A stretch of DNA of 64,000 nt, from NCBI GenBank assembly GCA_050953445.1, contig JBMNMS010000002.1, positions 434,001 through 498,000 of the forward strand, given 5' to 3'. Every line of letters begins with the position of its first letter. The first letter of the stretch is position 1. This document shows positions 53,815 to 61,450 of the stretch, one piece after another. This stretch comes from JBMNMS01 sp050953445 (GTDB taxonomy: Bacteria > Bacillota > Clostridia > Peptostreptococcales > Anaerovoracaceae). The translations under genes were made by a program, and so were the position numbers. The notes under the pieces are model-generated. The model was given only the letters and a program-made list of their open reading frames with translations. It was not told the DNA's origin and did not search any database.

Positions 53815-54942
53815 TTAGCCAAAGTATTTTTTTATTATTGATTTTTTTACACCAATTAGTTTATTTGTTGATTTTTTTAAATCTCTTAGTGACTCTTCGG
53901 AAGCTAATACTATTTTTTCAAATTCATCTTGCTTTTCTTTCGGTGGTAACGGTGCTTTTAAGTTTTTTAAAGTACCAATTGATATTGTAGGATAAGAGTT
54001 TTTACCAACCAAAGTCTGTACTTTTAAATCTTTAAAATAATATTCTAAGAATCTGCTATTATATATTTCATCTTTAGGATAAATACAAGCTAAATGAGAA
54101 ACAACATAAGCATCTTTCTTTAAAGTATAAACATGTCCTTTTAGACAAGACATTCCGCTTTTTGCAAATAGTATAGTTCCTTTTTTATGTAATTTTAATT
54201 TTTTGTCTTTGGCAAGTTTATCTGACACCAGCAAACAATCTGCTTCAGTAAAATCTCTAGTGTATATCAAATCATATAGATTTCCTGCCTTAATAAAAGG
54301 AATACCTGAATCGCTGAATTCCCCTTCTTTGGGAGACGTCTGGCCAGCTGTCACTGAAGTAGTAGAGCCTAATTTTTTTGTTATATCTTTATATTTATTA
54401 TCTTCGTAAAACATCTTGATGAATTTTGCTTTTACTATCTCTTCAGTTTGAAATATTAATTTGTTGTAAGACTCAATATTTTCTTCAATCGCCCACAAAA
54501 GATCAGCTATCTTATCCTGTTCACTTTTATCTGGGAGTGAAAATTCATATTCCTTGAGGTGAGACCATTTTACTCTTGGTGAAAGCGAGCCTGCAGATTT
54601 GCTGACAGCATAATCAAAGAAAATATCATTCTGTATTATAAAAGGGAGAAGCTCTTCGTTTATCTTATCTTTTTTTGCCTCTATTACAGTAATATCTCCA
54701 GAACATTTTCCATCCAATGTTGCTACAGAAGCTTTTTTCTGATAGGCTCTTCTTCGACCAAAAAGAATATGTCCCTTTTTAAAAGACTTTGTAAAAGTAT
54801 TCTCCGCATTTTCTTCCCATTCAGAAAGCCTTACTTCCCCTGGAATCAAATGCTCTAATCCTACACTAGGTAAACCTAGACAATTTCCATTGCATTTTTC
54901 TTTAAACTCTATAGCCACATCTCCTAATTTTACTTTACTCAT
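53815..54942 (-). CDS. hsdS: Type I restriction specificity subunit
   Basis: HsdS reads the bipartite target sequence for the methylase and restriction complex. The 375-residue protein has two target-recognition halves, each followed by a conserved helix; repeats include LSPRVKWSHLKEYEFSLPDKSEQDKIADLL and TISIGTLKNLKAPLPPKEKQDEFEKIV. The start is the ATG at 54942, with GGAGGTGAAAC upstream; its ATGAGTAA overlaps the hsdM stop, giving translational coupling. Confidence 0.93.
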   Translation of the reverse strand: MSKVKLGDVAIEFKEKCNGNCLGLPSVGLEHLIPGEVRLSEWEENAENTFTKSFKKGHILFGRRRAYQKKASVATLDGKCSGDITVIEAKKDKINEELLPFIIQNDIFFDYAVSKSAGSLSPRVKWSHLKEYEFSLPDKSEQDKIADLLWAIEENIESYNKLIFQTEEIVKAKFIKMFYEDNKYKDITKKLGSTTSVTAGQTSPKEGEFSDSGIPFIKAGNLYDLIYTRDFTEADCLLVSDKLAKDKKLKLHKKGTILFAKSGMSCLKGHVYTLKKDAYVVSHLACIYPKDEIYNSRFLEYYFKDLKVQTLVGKNSYPTISIGTLKNLKAPLPPKEKQDEFEKIVLASEESLRDLKKSTNKLIGVKKSIIKKYFG

Positions 54943-56434
54943 ATGTTTCACCTCCAGTTTCAAGTAGGGCATTAAGTTTTTCAAAACTAATGTTTTTTAG
55001 CTCTATCTTATTAAGCCATCTCTCATAGCTCTCATTTACACTTGGTAATTCCTCATTTTTATCCAAAATTGTTTTATGAACATATAGTGGTATACTTAAC
55101 AAATAATCATTTTCTTCTATTTCTTTAAAAGAAACCGCCTTTGAAAATCCATCTACAGTCTCATATTTTTTATAGACCTCTGCAATTTTTTCAATATGCC
55201 TGTCTTCTAAATAACTCTCAGCATTTTTTCTGGTCACTTCTTTAATAGCGTTGATAAATAGGATCTTATTTTTTCTATCCTTAGGCTTCTGAGCTCTGCA
55301 AACCATAATACAAGCTTCCATAGGTGCATTATAAAATAGGTTAGGAGCTAAACCTATAACTGCCTCTATTAGGTCACTTTCTATCAGTTTTTTTCTCATA
55401 TGGGCTTCTTCATTCCTAAACAAGACTCCATGAGGAAATAGGATGGCACTTCTACCTGTTTTCTCATCCATGCTTTTTAATATATGTTGGAGAAAAGCAT
55501 AATCTGCTCTACCTTGAGGTGGAACACCTAAAAAATTCCTCCCATATTTATCAGACTCAAAAGCTGCCCTGTCCCATTGGTTAATGGAGTAGGGTGGATT
55601 TGCTACAACTACATCAAAGGTCTTAATTTTTCCTTTTTCTACAAAGGCAGGAGTTTTCAAAGTATCATCATTAACTATATGAAAATCCTTGATACCATGT
55701 AAAAATAAATTCATCCTCCCAATGGCAGATGTTAGAGCATTAATTTCTTGGCCATATAAGGCTACATTTCTCCATTCCTTTCCTTGCTCTTTCAGGTAAT
55801 GAATAGCTGAAATAAGCATACCAGCACTACCGCTTGTAGGGTCATAAATTGACTCTCCTGTTTCTGGCTCTAATAATTCTGTCATTAAATGTACCAGGGT
55901 TCGATTAGTATAAAACTCCTGAGCTGTATGGCCACTATCATCTGCAAATTTTTTTATAAGATATTCATAACCTCGTCCTAATTCATCCTCAGGGCATCTG
56001 GTTATGTTTAAAGTTTTAGTGCTAAAATGCTCAATTAAATCCTTTAATAAACGGTCTGGTAATCTATTTTTATTGGTCCAAGCACCATCACCAAAGACTC
56101 CTGTAAGCTTGTCAGGGTTCGCTTTTTCAATGGCCCTAAAAGCCTTAACCAGTTCTTTTCCAATATCTTTAGATTTATTTCTTACATCTGACCAATGATA
56201 GCCCTTTGGCATATTAAATCTATGGTTTTCTTCCCATTCTAGAGCTTCTTCATCATCGGGAAACTCTATTTTTATTCTTTCGCATTCCTCATCATAAACA
56301 TCGCTAATCCTTTTGAAGAATAATAAAGGGAAAATATACTGCTTATAGGACCCTGCATCAATATGTGTTCTTAAAAGGACTGCTGAATCCCATAAATATG
56401 AATTTAATTCTTCTTGGCTATAGACTTTACTCAT
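54935..56434 (-). CDS. hsdM: Type I DNA methyltransferase M subunit
   Basis: HsdM is the N6-adenine methylase of the R-M complex. The 499-residue protein has an N-terminal helical HsdM_N domain (about residues 10-150), SAM motif I in an unusual form (DPTSGSAGML, about 198-207) and catalytic NPPY near 279-282. The ATG at 56434 has AAAGGGGG 8 bp upstream and lies in the last codons of the preceding hsdM remnant through an ATGAGTAA overlap. With hsdS and hsdR it makes a complete type I system. Confidence 0.94.
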   Translation of the reverse strand: MSKVYSQEELNSYLWDSAVLLRTHIDAGSYKQYIFPLLFFKRISDVYDEECERIKIEFPDDEEALEWEENHRFNMPKGYHWSDVRNKSKDIGKELVKAFRAIEKANPDKLTGVFGDGAWTNKNRLPDRLLKDLIEHFSTKTLNITRCPEDELGRGYEYLIKKFADDSGHTAQEFYTNRTLVHLMTELLEPETGESIYDPTSGSAGMLISAIHYLKEQGKEWRNVALYGQEINALTSAIGRMNLFLHGIKDFHIVNDDTLKTPAFVEKGKIKTFDVVVANPPYSINQWDRAAFESDKYGRNFLGVPPQGRADYAFLQHILKSMDEKTGRSAILFPHGVLFRNEEAHMRKKLIESDLIEAVIGLAPNLFYNAPMEACIMVCRAQKPKDRKNKILFINAIKEVTRKNAESYLEDRHIEKIAEVYKKYETVDGFSKAVSFKEIEENDYLLSIPLYVHKTILDKNEELPSVNESYERWLNKIELKNISFEKLNALLETGGETYE

Positions 56435-57345
56435 CAAGGAATCCCCCTTTCTCCATTAGTTCTTGGACTTTTAGCTCTGCATTTTCGACTTCTTCTAAAA
56501 GTTTAAAATAGTTTTTCTTTACAATTTCAGGATCAATTGTTTCTTTAGGCTTATACTCAATATAATTATTTAATGATAAAGTGTATCCTTTCTTTGCTAT
56601 TTCTTCGATACTAACTATTTTCACTTTTTCCTCTACATCCTGATAATTAGAAAATAGGTTGAATACTGTTTCTACATCGGAATCATTCATATAATTCTGG
56701 GCTCTTTGGGCTGTATAAATATTTGTAGCATCTATCATGCAGACTTTCCCTCTGTGAGCAGGTACTTTATTATTGTTTAATATTAAAATACAAGCCGATA
56801 CTCCAGTTCTAAAAAATACTCCGTCTACTAGAGTAATTACTGCTTCTAATTTGTCTGACTTAATAAGTTCTTCTCTAATATTACCTTCAGTTCTTTCTCT
56901 AAAAAGCACTCCCTGAGGCAATACAACAGCACATCTTCCATTGTCTGGATCCATGGATTGCACCATATGCTGTAACCAAGCAAAATCACCATTAGAATCA
57001 CTTGGTGTGCCCCATATATTTCTTCCGTAAGGATCGGATACAAAAATATCAGCTCCCCATTTTTTTAAGGAAAACGGAGGATTTGCTAGGATACAATCAA
57101 AAGTTTTTAACTTTCCACCTTCTAAAAACTCTGGTTTTCTTAGGGTGTCGCCTTGTTTTATATTAAAATCTCTGGCCCCATGCAAGAATAAATTCATTCT
57201 CGCAATCGCAGATGTTGATAGATTGTTTTCCTGACCATACACTCTTCCATATGTTAAAGGATCGTTGTCAATATGTTTAACTGCTTCTATCAGCATGCCC
57301 CCTGTCCCGCATGCAGGGTCTATGTTCTTACCGTCTTTGATACAA
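56427..57345 (-). pseudogene. 5'-truncated second hsdM
   Basis: This is a fragment of about 300 codons of a second type I methylase. It starts abruptly inside the SAM motif region (KNIDPACGTGGMLIEAVKHID), with a stop codon about 15 codons upstream, so the N-terminal HsdM_N domain is missing. The catalytic NPPF and the rest to the C-terminus are intact. The sequence differs from the neighbouring HsdM (DPACGTGG versus DPTSGSAG), so it is a different lineage rather than a recent duplicate. Its stop overlaps the next ATG. Without the N-terminal domain it is unlikely to work. Confidence 0.8.
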
Positions 57346-57705
57346 TTTTATAAAGGAGAAATTATAATTCATGAGACGTAAATAAAGGTTATGCTCTAGT
57401 GGTAAAGCCTTTTCTAGGGGTTGCCAATTAGTTTTAACTATAATCTTTAGCCGCAAAAGTTATACTAAATAACCAATTACGACCTTATCCATTATTTATT
57501 AATCTATATTGCACACCCTTGTTTGACTGGAAATATGAATAATTAAAAAGTATAGGAATAATTAAAAGGTTTTTTTTACAGTATTATATTTGATTTACTT
57601 TGAATTAACATCCCTAATATTAGTTTTTTTAAAAAAAGTTCTACTAAATAATGTATACTTATATAGTAACTATGTACGTGTTTTTATATTAGAAGGGGTG
57701 ACAAT
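57346..57705. other. AT-rich breakpoint region with an 18-bp direct repeat
   Basis: This 360-bp gap lies between the truncated hsdM and the plus-strand nuclease-like gene. It holds a four-codon mini-frame after an AAAGGAG site at 57352 (no gene), two copies of AAAAGTT(A/C)TACTAAATAA, and AT-rich promoter-like sequence near 57655-57668 without a clear -35. It is where the upstream part of the type I operon was lost. Confidence 0.6.
57455..57651 (+). repeat. Pair of 18-bp direct repeats
   Basis: AAAAGTTATACTAAATAA at 57455-57472 and AAAAGTTCTACTAAATAA at 57634-57651 differ at one base and are 179 bp apart. They lie in the gap upstream of the nuclease-like gene. They could be regulator sites or traces of an insertion; too AT-rich to be certain. 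Confidence 0.5.
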
Positions 57706-58293
57706 ATGGTAACTATCAATATAACACCGAAAATGAAAAATCTAGCATATGAATTTTCAACAGATATAATAATGCAAAACAATCAATACGATAGAATGCG
57801 TCCAACAAATATCCACAATATCAACGAAAGAAATACCATTAGGATTAACAGAACTTATGTGGGAAAGTTGGCTGAACTATGCTTTAATGAATATTTGCTA
57901 GCTAATAATATATTTCTAAATATCGATGACATGTTTGTAATATTTGAAGGACAGGAAAATGTCGATGATTTTGATTTTTATCTTCCCAATAGCAAGACCA
58001 TTGATGTGAAAGCTGCGGTATTTAATAATCACCGTAATTTAGTTGTACCTATAGACCAATATGAAAATACACCTAAAAACTTTTATGTTGGAGTAAAATT
58101 TAATTGTCCTATCAAAAATAATGATTACAGATTGATATACAAAGACACTTTTTCAACAGCAAATATTGTTGGTTTCTGTACTTATGAGGAATTGAAAAAT
58201 AAAAAAACTATAAATTTAGGAGAGTTTGATTGCAAGGCCATCCTTTTGAATGAGCTAACTAATATTAAAATGTTGATAGATATGTTTAAGTAA
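57706..58293 (+). CDS. Putative PD-(D/E)XK nuclease
   Basis: This is a 195-residue protein of unknown family with the pattern of a PD-(D/E)XK nuclease: an early Glu (GKLAELCFNEYLL, E57), then VDDFDFYLPNSKTIDVKAA, in which D88/D90 and the D-x-K at 100-102 form the active site. The spacing and the hydrophobic strand before D-V-K fit a restriction-type nuclease core. AGGGGTGAC precedes the ATG. It is followed by its own terminator-like sequence and then by the methylase operon, so it may be a restriction partner. Identification rests on motif spacing only. Confidence 0.6.
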   Translation: MVTINITPKMKNLAYEFSTDIIMQNNQYDRMRPTNIHNINERNTIRINRTYVGKLAELCFNEYLLANNIFLNIDDMFVIFEGQENVDDFDFYLPNSKTIDVKAAVFNNHRNLVVPIDQYENTPKNFYVGVKFNCPIKNNDYRLIYKDTFSTANIVGFCTYEELKNKKTINLGEFDCKAILLNELTNIKMLIDMFK

Positions 58294-58334
58294 GATGATA
58301 ATAAGAAATCATATTAACTGTAACACTTCCAAAC

Positions 58335-58388
58335 TAGAAAATCTGGTTAATTGAGGATTGAATTTTCTAATTGGGGGTGTTTTTTTTG
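58335..58388 (+). terminator. Terminator-like hairpin after the nuclease-like gene
   Basis: TAGAAAAT (58335-58342) and ATTTTCTA (58362-58369) can pair, and a tract of eight or more Ts follows at about 58380-58388. The stem is A/T only, so it would be weak. Confidence 0.5.
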
Positions 58389-58419
58389 CCCCATAAATAT
58401 AAATAGATATCACGAAATA

Positions 58420-58460
58420 TCAACAAACATGTTGAATAGCTATTATTTTTAATGTATAAT
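58420..58460 (+). promoter_or_regulatory. Promoter of the methylase operon with palindromic operator
   Basis: TTGAAT (58432-58437) and a perfect TATAAT (58455-58460) are separated by 17 bp. The palindrome TCAACA-AACA-TGTTGA at 58420-58435 overlaps the -35. Placement suggests repression by a DNA-binding protein, possibly the HTH product encoded just downstream. Confidence 0.65.
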
Positions 58461-58506
58461 AGACTTATATTTTATTGCCAAAATACAAGATATTGAGGTG
58501 TAAAAC

Positions 58507-58701
58507 ATGAATGATCCAATGAATGATAGCTGGATAAGCATAGATGAGGCCGCAGAATATTTAGGTATAAAGCCAGTGACTTTAAGAACATGGATAAAAA
58601 AGAAAAAAAGTATTCCCGCTCATAAAATCGGAAAGCAATGGAAGTTTAAATGCTCGGAGTTAGATGAATGGGTTAAAAGTGGAAAAAGTGCTATAAAATA
58701 A
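58507..58701 (+). CDS. Helix-turn-helix protein, excisionase/MerR-like DNA-binding domain
   Basis: This is a 64-residue protein consisting of one winged-helix domain (SWISIDEAAEYLGIKPVTLRTWIKKKK, then IPAHKIGKQWKFKCSELDEWVKSG), the type known from excisionases and from small controllers. The ATG is preceded by TTGAGGTG. It is the first gene of the methylase operon, followed 23 bp later by the adenine methylase. A control role over the R-M genes, as with C proteins, is inferred from position and from the palindrome in its promoter. Confidence 0.82.
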   Translation: MNDPMNDSWISIDEAAEYLGIKPVTLRTWIKKKKSIPAHKIGKQWKFKCSELDEWVKSGKSAIK

Positions 58702-58724
58702 ACATTAAGCAGGTGCAGTCAAAA

Positions 58725-60362
58725 ATGATAAGTGCTATGACAAAAGAAACTTTAACAATTACTTGTAATTATTTAGCTCAGAATTATAGCAAGGCAAATT
58801 TCAACAGCCTTTTAAAAGAAATATTTATTATAGCTGGTATCGATAATTTTGAGTTTACAAAGGACGATACATTATACTCTTATGAAAATGTTCAAAAAAT
58901 GTTATCTTCCTTAAATGAAAATGAAAAAAAACGAAAGAAAAATGGGGTTTATTATACTCCTATAGATGTTGTAAGATTCATATTAATTAATTCTATAAAA
59001 TCGGCCTGTGGAAAATTGAAACCTAATGGATTACATGTTTTAGACCTAAATGGCATCCCTTATAATTCGTTTTGCTTTAATAAAACAATTTATGACCCGA
59101 CATGCGGAGCAGGTGAATTTCTAGTAGCAGCTTTAGAAATAAAATTAGATTTATTAGACCTACATAAAGCAAATATTACAAAGGGAAATCTCAAAAAAAT
59201 AGTCCGTACAATAAAGGGTAATGATGTTAACATTGATTCTACAATAATAACAAAAATAAGATTGTTTTTATGTGCACTGCAAAGACAAGGCGTATCAAAA
59301 GTTAAGGGCTTAGGGGAAATATTAAATGATTCTTTTGAGAATTATGACTTTGTTCAAACACCCCCTAATACCGATATAAAATATGATATTATTGTAGGAA
59401 ATCCACCCTACGTTGAAGATTCTAGAAGTGGACTATCACCACAAAAAAAATATGGTAATATCTACGCAAATGTACTGGAGAATGCAGGTAGGTTACTCAA
59501 GCCAAAGGGGTCGTTTGGTTTCGTAATTCCTTTATCTTATATCTCAACCCCAAGAATGTCTAGAATTAGAGAGGTTCTGTACTCAATAGTTCCTGAACAG
59601 TATATATTAAGTTATTCTGACAGGCCTGATTGCCTATTTACTTCAGTACATCAAAAATTATGTATTTTAATTGGTAGGAGTACAAATTCAACTAAAACCA
59701 TTTTTACTGGGAACTATCGCTACTGGTACAGCGAAGAAAGAACCGAGTTGTTCAATACTGTAGAAGTTATAAAAAACTCATTTTCAACTGATCAATATAT
59801 ACCAAAACTTGGTACAATTGCCGATATTAATGTATACGAAAAAGTAATTGGCAACCCAGAGAAATTGCTAGATCTATTAGAAGAAAATGGTAACGGTGCT
59901 GTCTACTTAAATATGAGAGCTGCTTTTTGGATTAAGGCTTTTATTAATAAACACAATGGTGGCGAATATCGTCAATACAATTGCAGAAATAGAGATATTG
60001 CAAACTATGTTATGTGTCTATTAAACTCATCTTTATTTTGGTGGTACTGGATAGCTGTATCAGATTGTTGGCATATAACAAGAAAAGAGTTAATCGGTTT
60101 TACCGTTCCTGAAAATAATAATTTTAATAAGACGAACAGACTGGCTAAACAGTTAGAAGATAAACTTGAAGAAACAAAAAAATTTGTCGGAACAAAACAA
60201 ACTGACTATGAATACAAGCATAAAGAATGTGTTGATGAAATTCATGAAATTGACGACTACATCAATTCTTTGTATGGACTTACAGATGATGAAAGTCTCT
60301 ATATTAAGAATTTCGCATTTAGATACAGGATTGGTGGAGGTGCTGAGTTTGAGAGTGATTGA
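58725..60362 (+). CDS. N6-adenine DNA methyltransferase, Eco57I/TaqI-like
   Basis: This 545-residue methylase is predicted to methylate adenine in its target. Motif X-like GVYYTP precedes SAM motif I DPTCGAGEF (about residues 124-132) and catalytic NPPYVED (226-232), the gamma-type order. The C-terminal part (about 330-545) holds a target-recognition region and a final coiled coil. The ATG at 58725 follows AAGCAGG; a GTG at 58713 is the alternative. Its last codons overlap the cytosine methylase start by 14 bp. No nuclease motif is visible, so it is not a type IIG fusion. Confidence 0.88.
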   Translation: MISAMTKETLTITCNYLAQNYSKANFNSLLKEIFIIAGIDNFEFTKDDTLYSYENVQKMLSSLNENEKKRKKNGVYYTPIDVVRFILINSIKSACGKLKPNGLHVLDLNGIPYNSFCFNKTIYDPTCGAGEFLVAALEIKLDLLDLHKANITKGNLKKIVRTIKGNDVNIDSTIITKIRLFLCALQRQGVSKVKGLGEILNDSFENYDFVQTPPNTDIKYDIIVGNPPYVEDSRSGLSPQKKYGNIYANVLENAGRLLKPKGSFGFVIPLSYISTPRMSRIREVLYSIVPEQYILSYSDRPDCLFTSVHQKLCILIGRSTNSTKTIFTGNYRYWYSEERTELFNTVEVIKNSFSTDQYIPKLGTIADINVYEKVIGNPEKLLDLLEENGNGAVYLNMRAAFWIKAFINKHNGGEYRQYNCRNRDIANYVMCLLNSSLFWWYWIAVSDCWHITRKELIGFTVPENNNFNKTNRLAKQLEDKLEETKKFVGTKQTDYEYKHKECVDEIHEIDDYINSLYGLTDDESLYIKNFAFRYRIGGGAEFESD

Positions 60363-61449
60363 TTTATTCTCAGGGTGTGGCGGGCTATCATTGGGCTTTA
60401 TACAAGACGGATTTACTATAAAAACTGCTGTTGAGTTTGATGCTAGCATAGCTAATTCTTATACGATGAATCACCCCGAGGTTGAGATGATTGTTGATGA
60501 CATCCAAAATTTGGACGAATCAAATGTTTTTAATACAGGCGACGCCGATGTAATTATTGGTGGTCCACCTTGTCAAGGGTTCTCTATGGCAGGGGCAAGA
60601 ATAAGGGATGGATTTATTGATGACCCCCGAAATTATCTTTTTAAACACTATTTTAATATTGTAAAGACGGTTATGCCAGAAGTATTTATAATGGAAAATG
60701 TTAAAGGAATTATGACCATGCAACAAGGAAGAATCTTTGAGGAAATACTTAAGCTTTTCTCAAATCCAAAGCTTTTGAATGGTCACGTTTATAACTTACA
60801 TTATAAAGTAGTAAAGTCTGTAGATTTTGGGATTCCTCAGAAAAGGGAACGTATGATTCTTATTGGGGTAAAATCAGATGGGATTAACTTTGACGCTTTA
60901 TGGGAAAAAACAAAAAATGAAATTATCAGAGAGTTTCCATCATATTTTAATACTGTGACTGTCAAGGATGCGATTGGAAATTTACCTAAAACTACGAAAA
61001 CAGGAGAAATTAAAAATCCAACGCCCATTACAGACTATCAAAAATATCTAGCTAGTAGTGCAGAAGTACTTACAAACCATACGCAGACCAATCATTCAAA
61101 ATTAGCAATAGAAAGAATGAGTAAAATATCCAATGGAGAAAACTACAAAGCATTAGAAGAAAATATAAATTCTGTGCATAGTGGTGCCTATGGTCGATTA
61201 TGTTGGGATGAACAAGCTCCGACCATTACTACAAGATTTGATACCCCTGCTGGTGGGCGTTTCATCCATCCTGTTGAAAACAGAACTTTATCACCAAGGG
61301 AAGCCGCTCGTATTCAAAGTTTCCCAGATGAATTTATTTTTTACGGTAATAAGACATCTATTTGCAAACAAATAGGAAATGCAGTTCCACCTAAAATTTC
61401 GTACTTTTTAGCACGATTAACAAGAAATATTCTAGAAAAGGAGAAATAA
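60349..61449 (+). CDS. C5-cytosine DNA methyltransferase
   Basis: This 366-residue enzyme should convert a cytosine in its target to 5-methylcytosine. All main motifs are there: FSGCGGLSLGF (motif I), GGPPCQGFS with catalytic C75 (motif IV), MENVKG (VI), QKRERMILIG (VIII), a target-recognition region around residues 200-290, then RTLSPREAARIQSFP (IX) and QIGNAVPP (X). The start is a TTG at 60349 with GGAGG 8 bp upstream, overlapping the adenine methylase gene. The frame upstream of that TTG is only open by chance. mcrB-like follows by 1 bp. Confidence 0.92.
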   Translation: MRVIDLFSGCGGLSLGFIQDGFTIKTAVEFDASIANSYTMNHPEVEMIVDDIQNLDESNVFNTGDADVIIGGPPCQGFSMAGARIRDGFIDDPRNYLFKHYFNIVKTVMPEVFIMENVKGIMTMQQGRIFEEILKLFSNPKLLNGHVYNLHYKVVKSVDFGIPQKRERMILIGVKSDGINFDALWEKTKNEIIREFPSYFNTVTVKDAIGNLPKTTKTGEIKNPTPITDYQKYLASSAEVLTNHTQTNHSKLAIERMSKISNGENYKALEENINSVHSGAYGRLCWDEQAPTITTRFDTPAGGRFIHPVENRTLSPREAARIQSFPDEFIFYGNKTSICKQIGNAVPPKISYFLARLTRNILEKEK

Positions 61450-61450
61450 A

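Noticed and set aside
57352..57390. AAAGGAG followed by a four-codon frame, possible leader peptide
   Set aside because: The frame is four codons, leads to no attenuator structure or downstream gene, and lies in a breakpoint region.
60166..60348. Upstream extension of the cytosine methylase
   Set aside because: The frame is open but overlaps conserved coding sequence of the adenine methylase; GGAGG 8 bp before the TTG at 60349 and motif I right after it fix the start.
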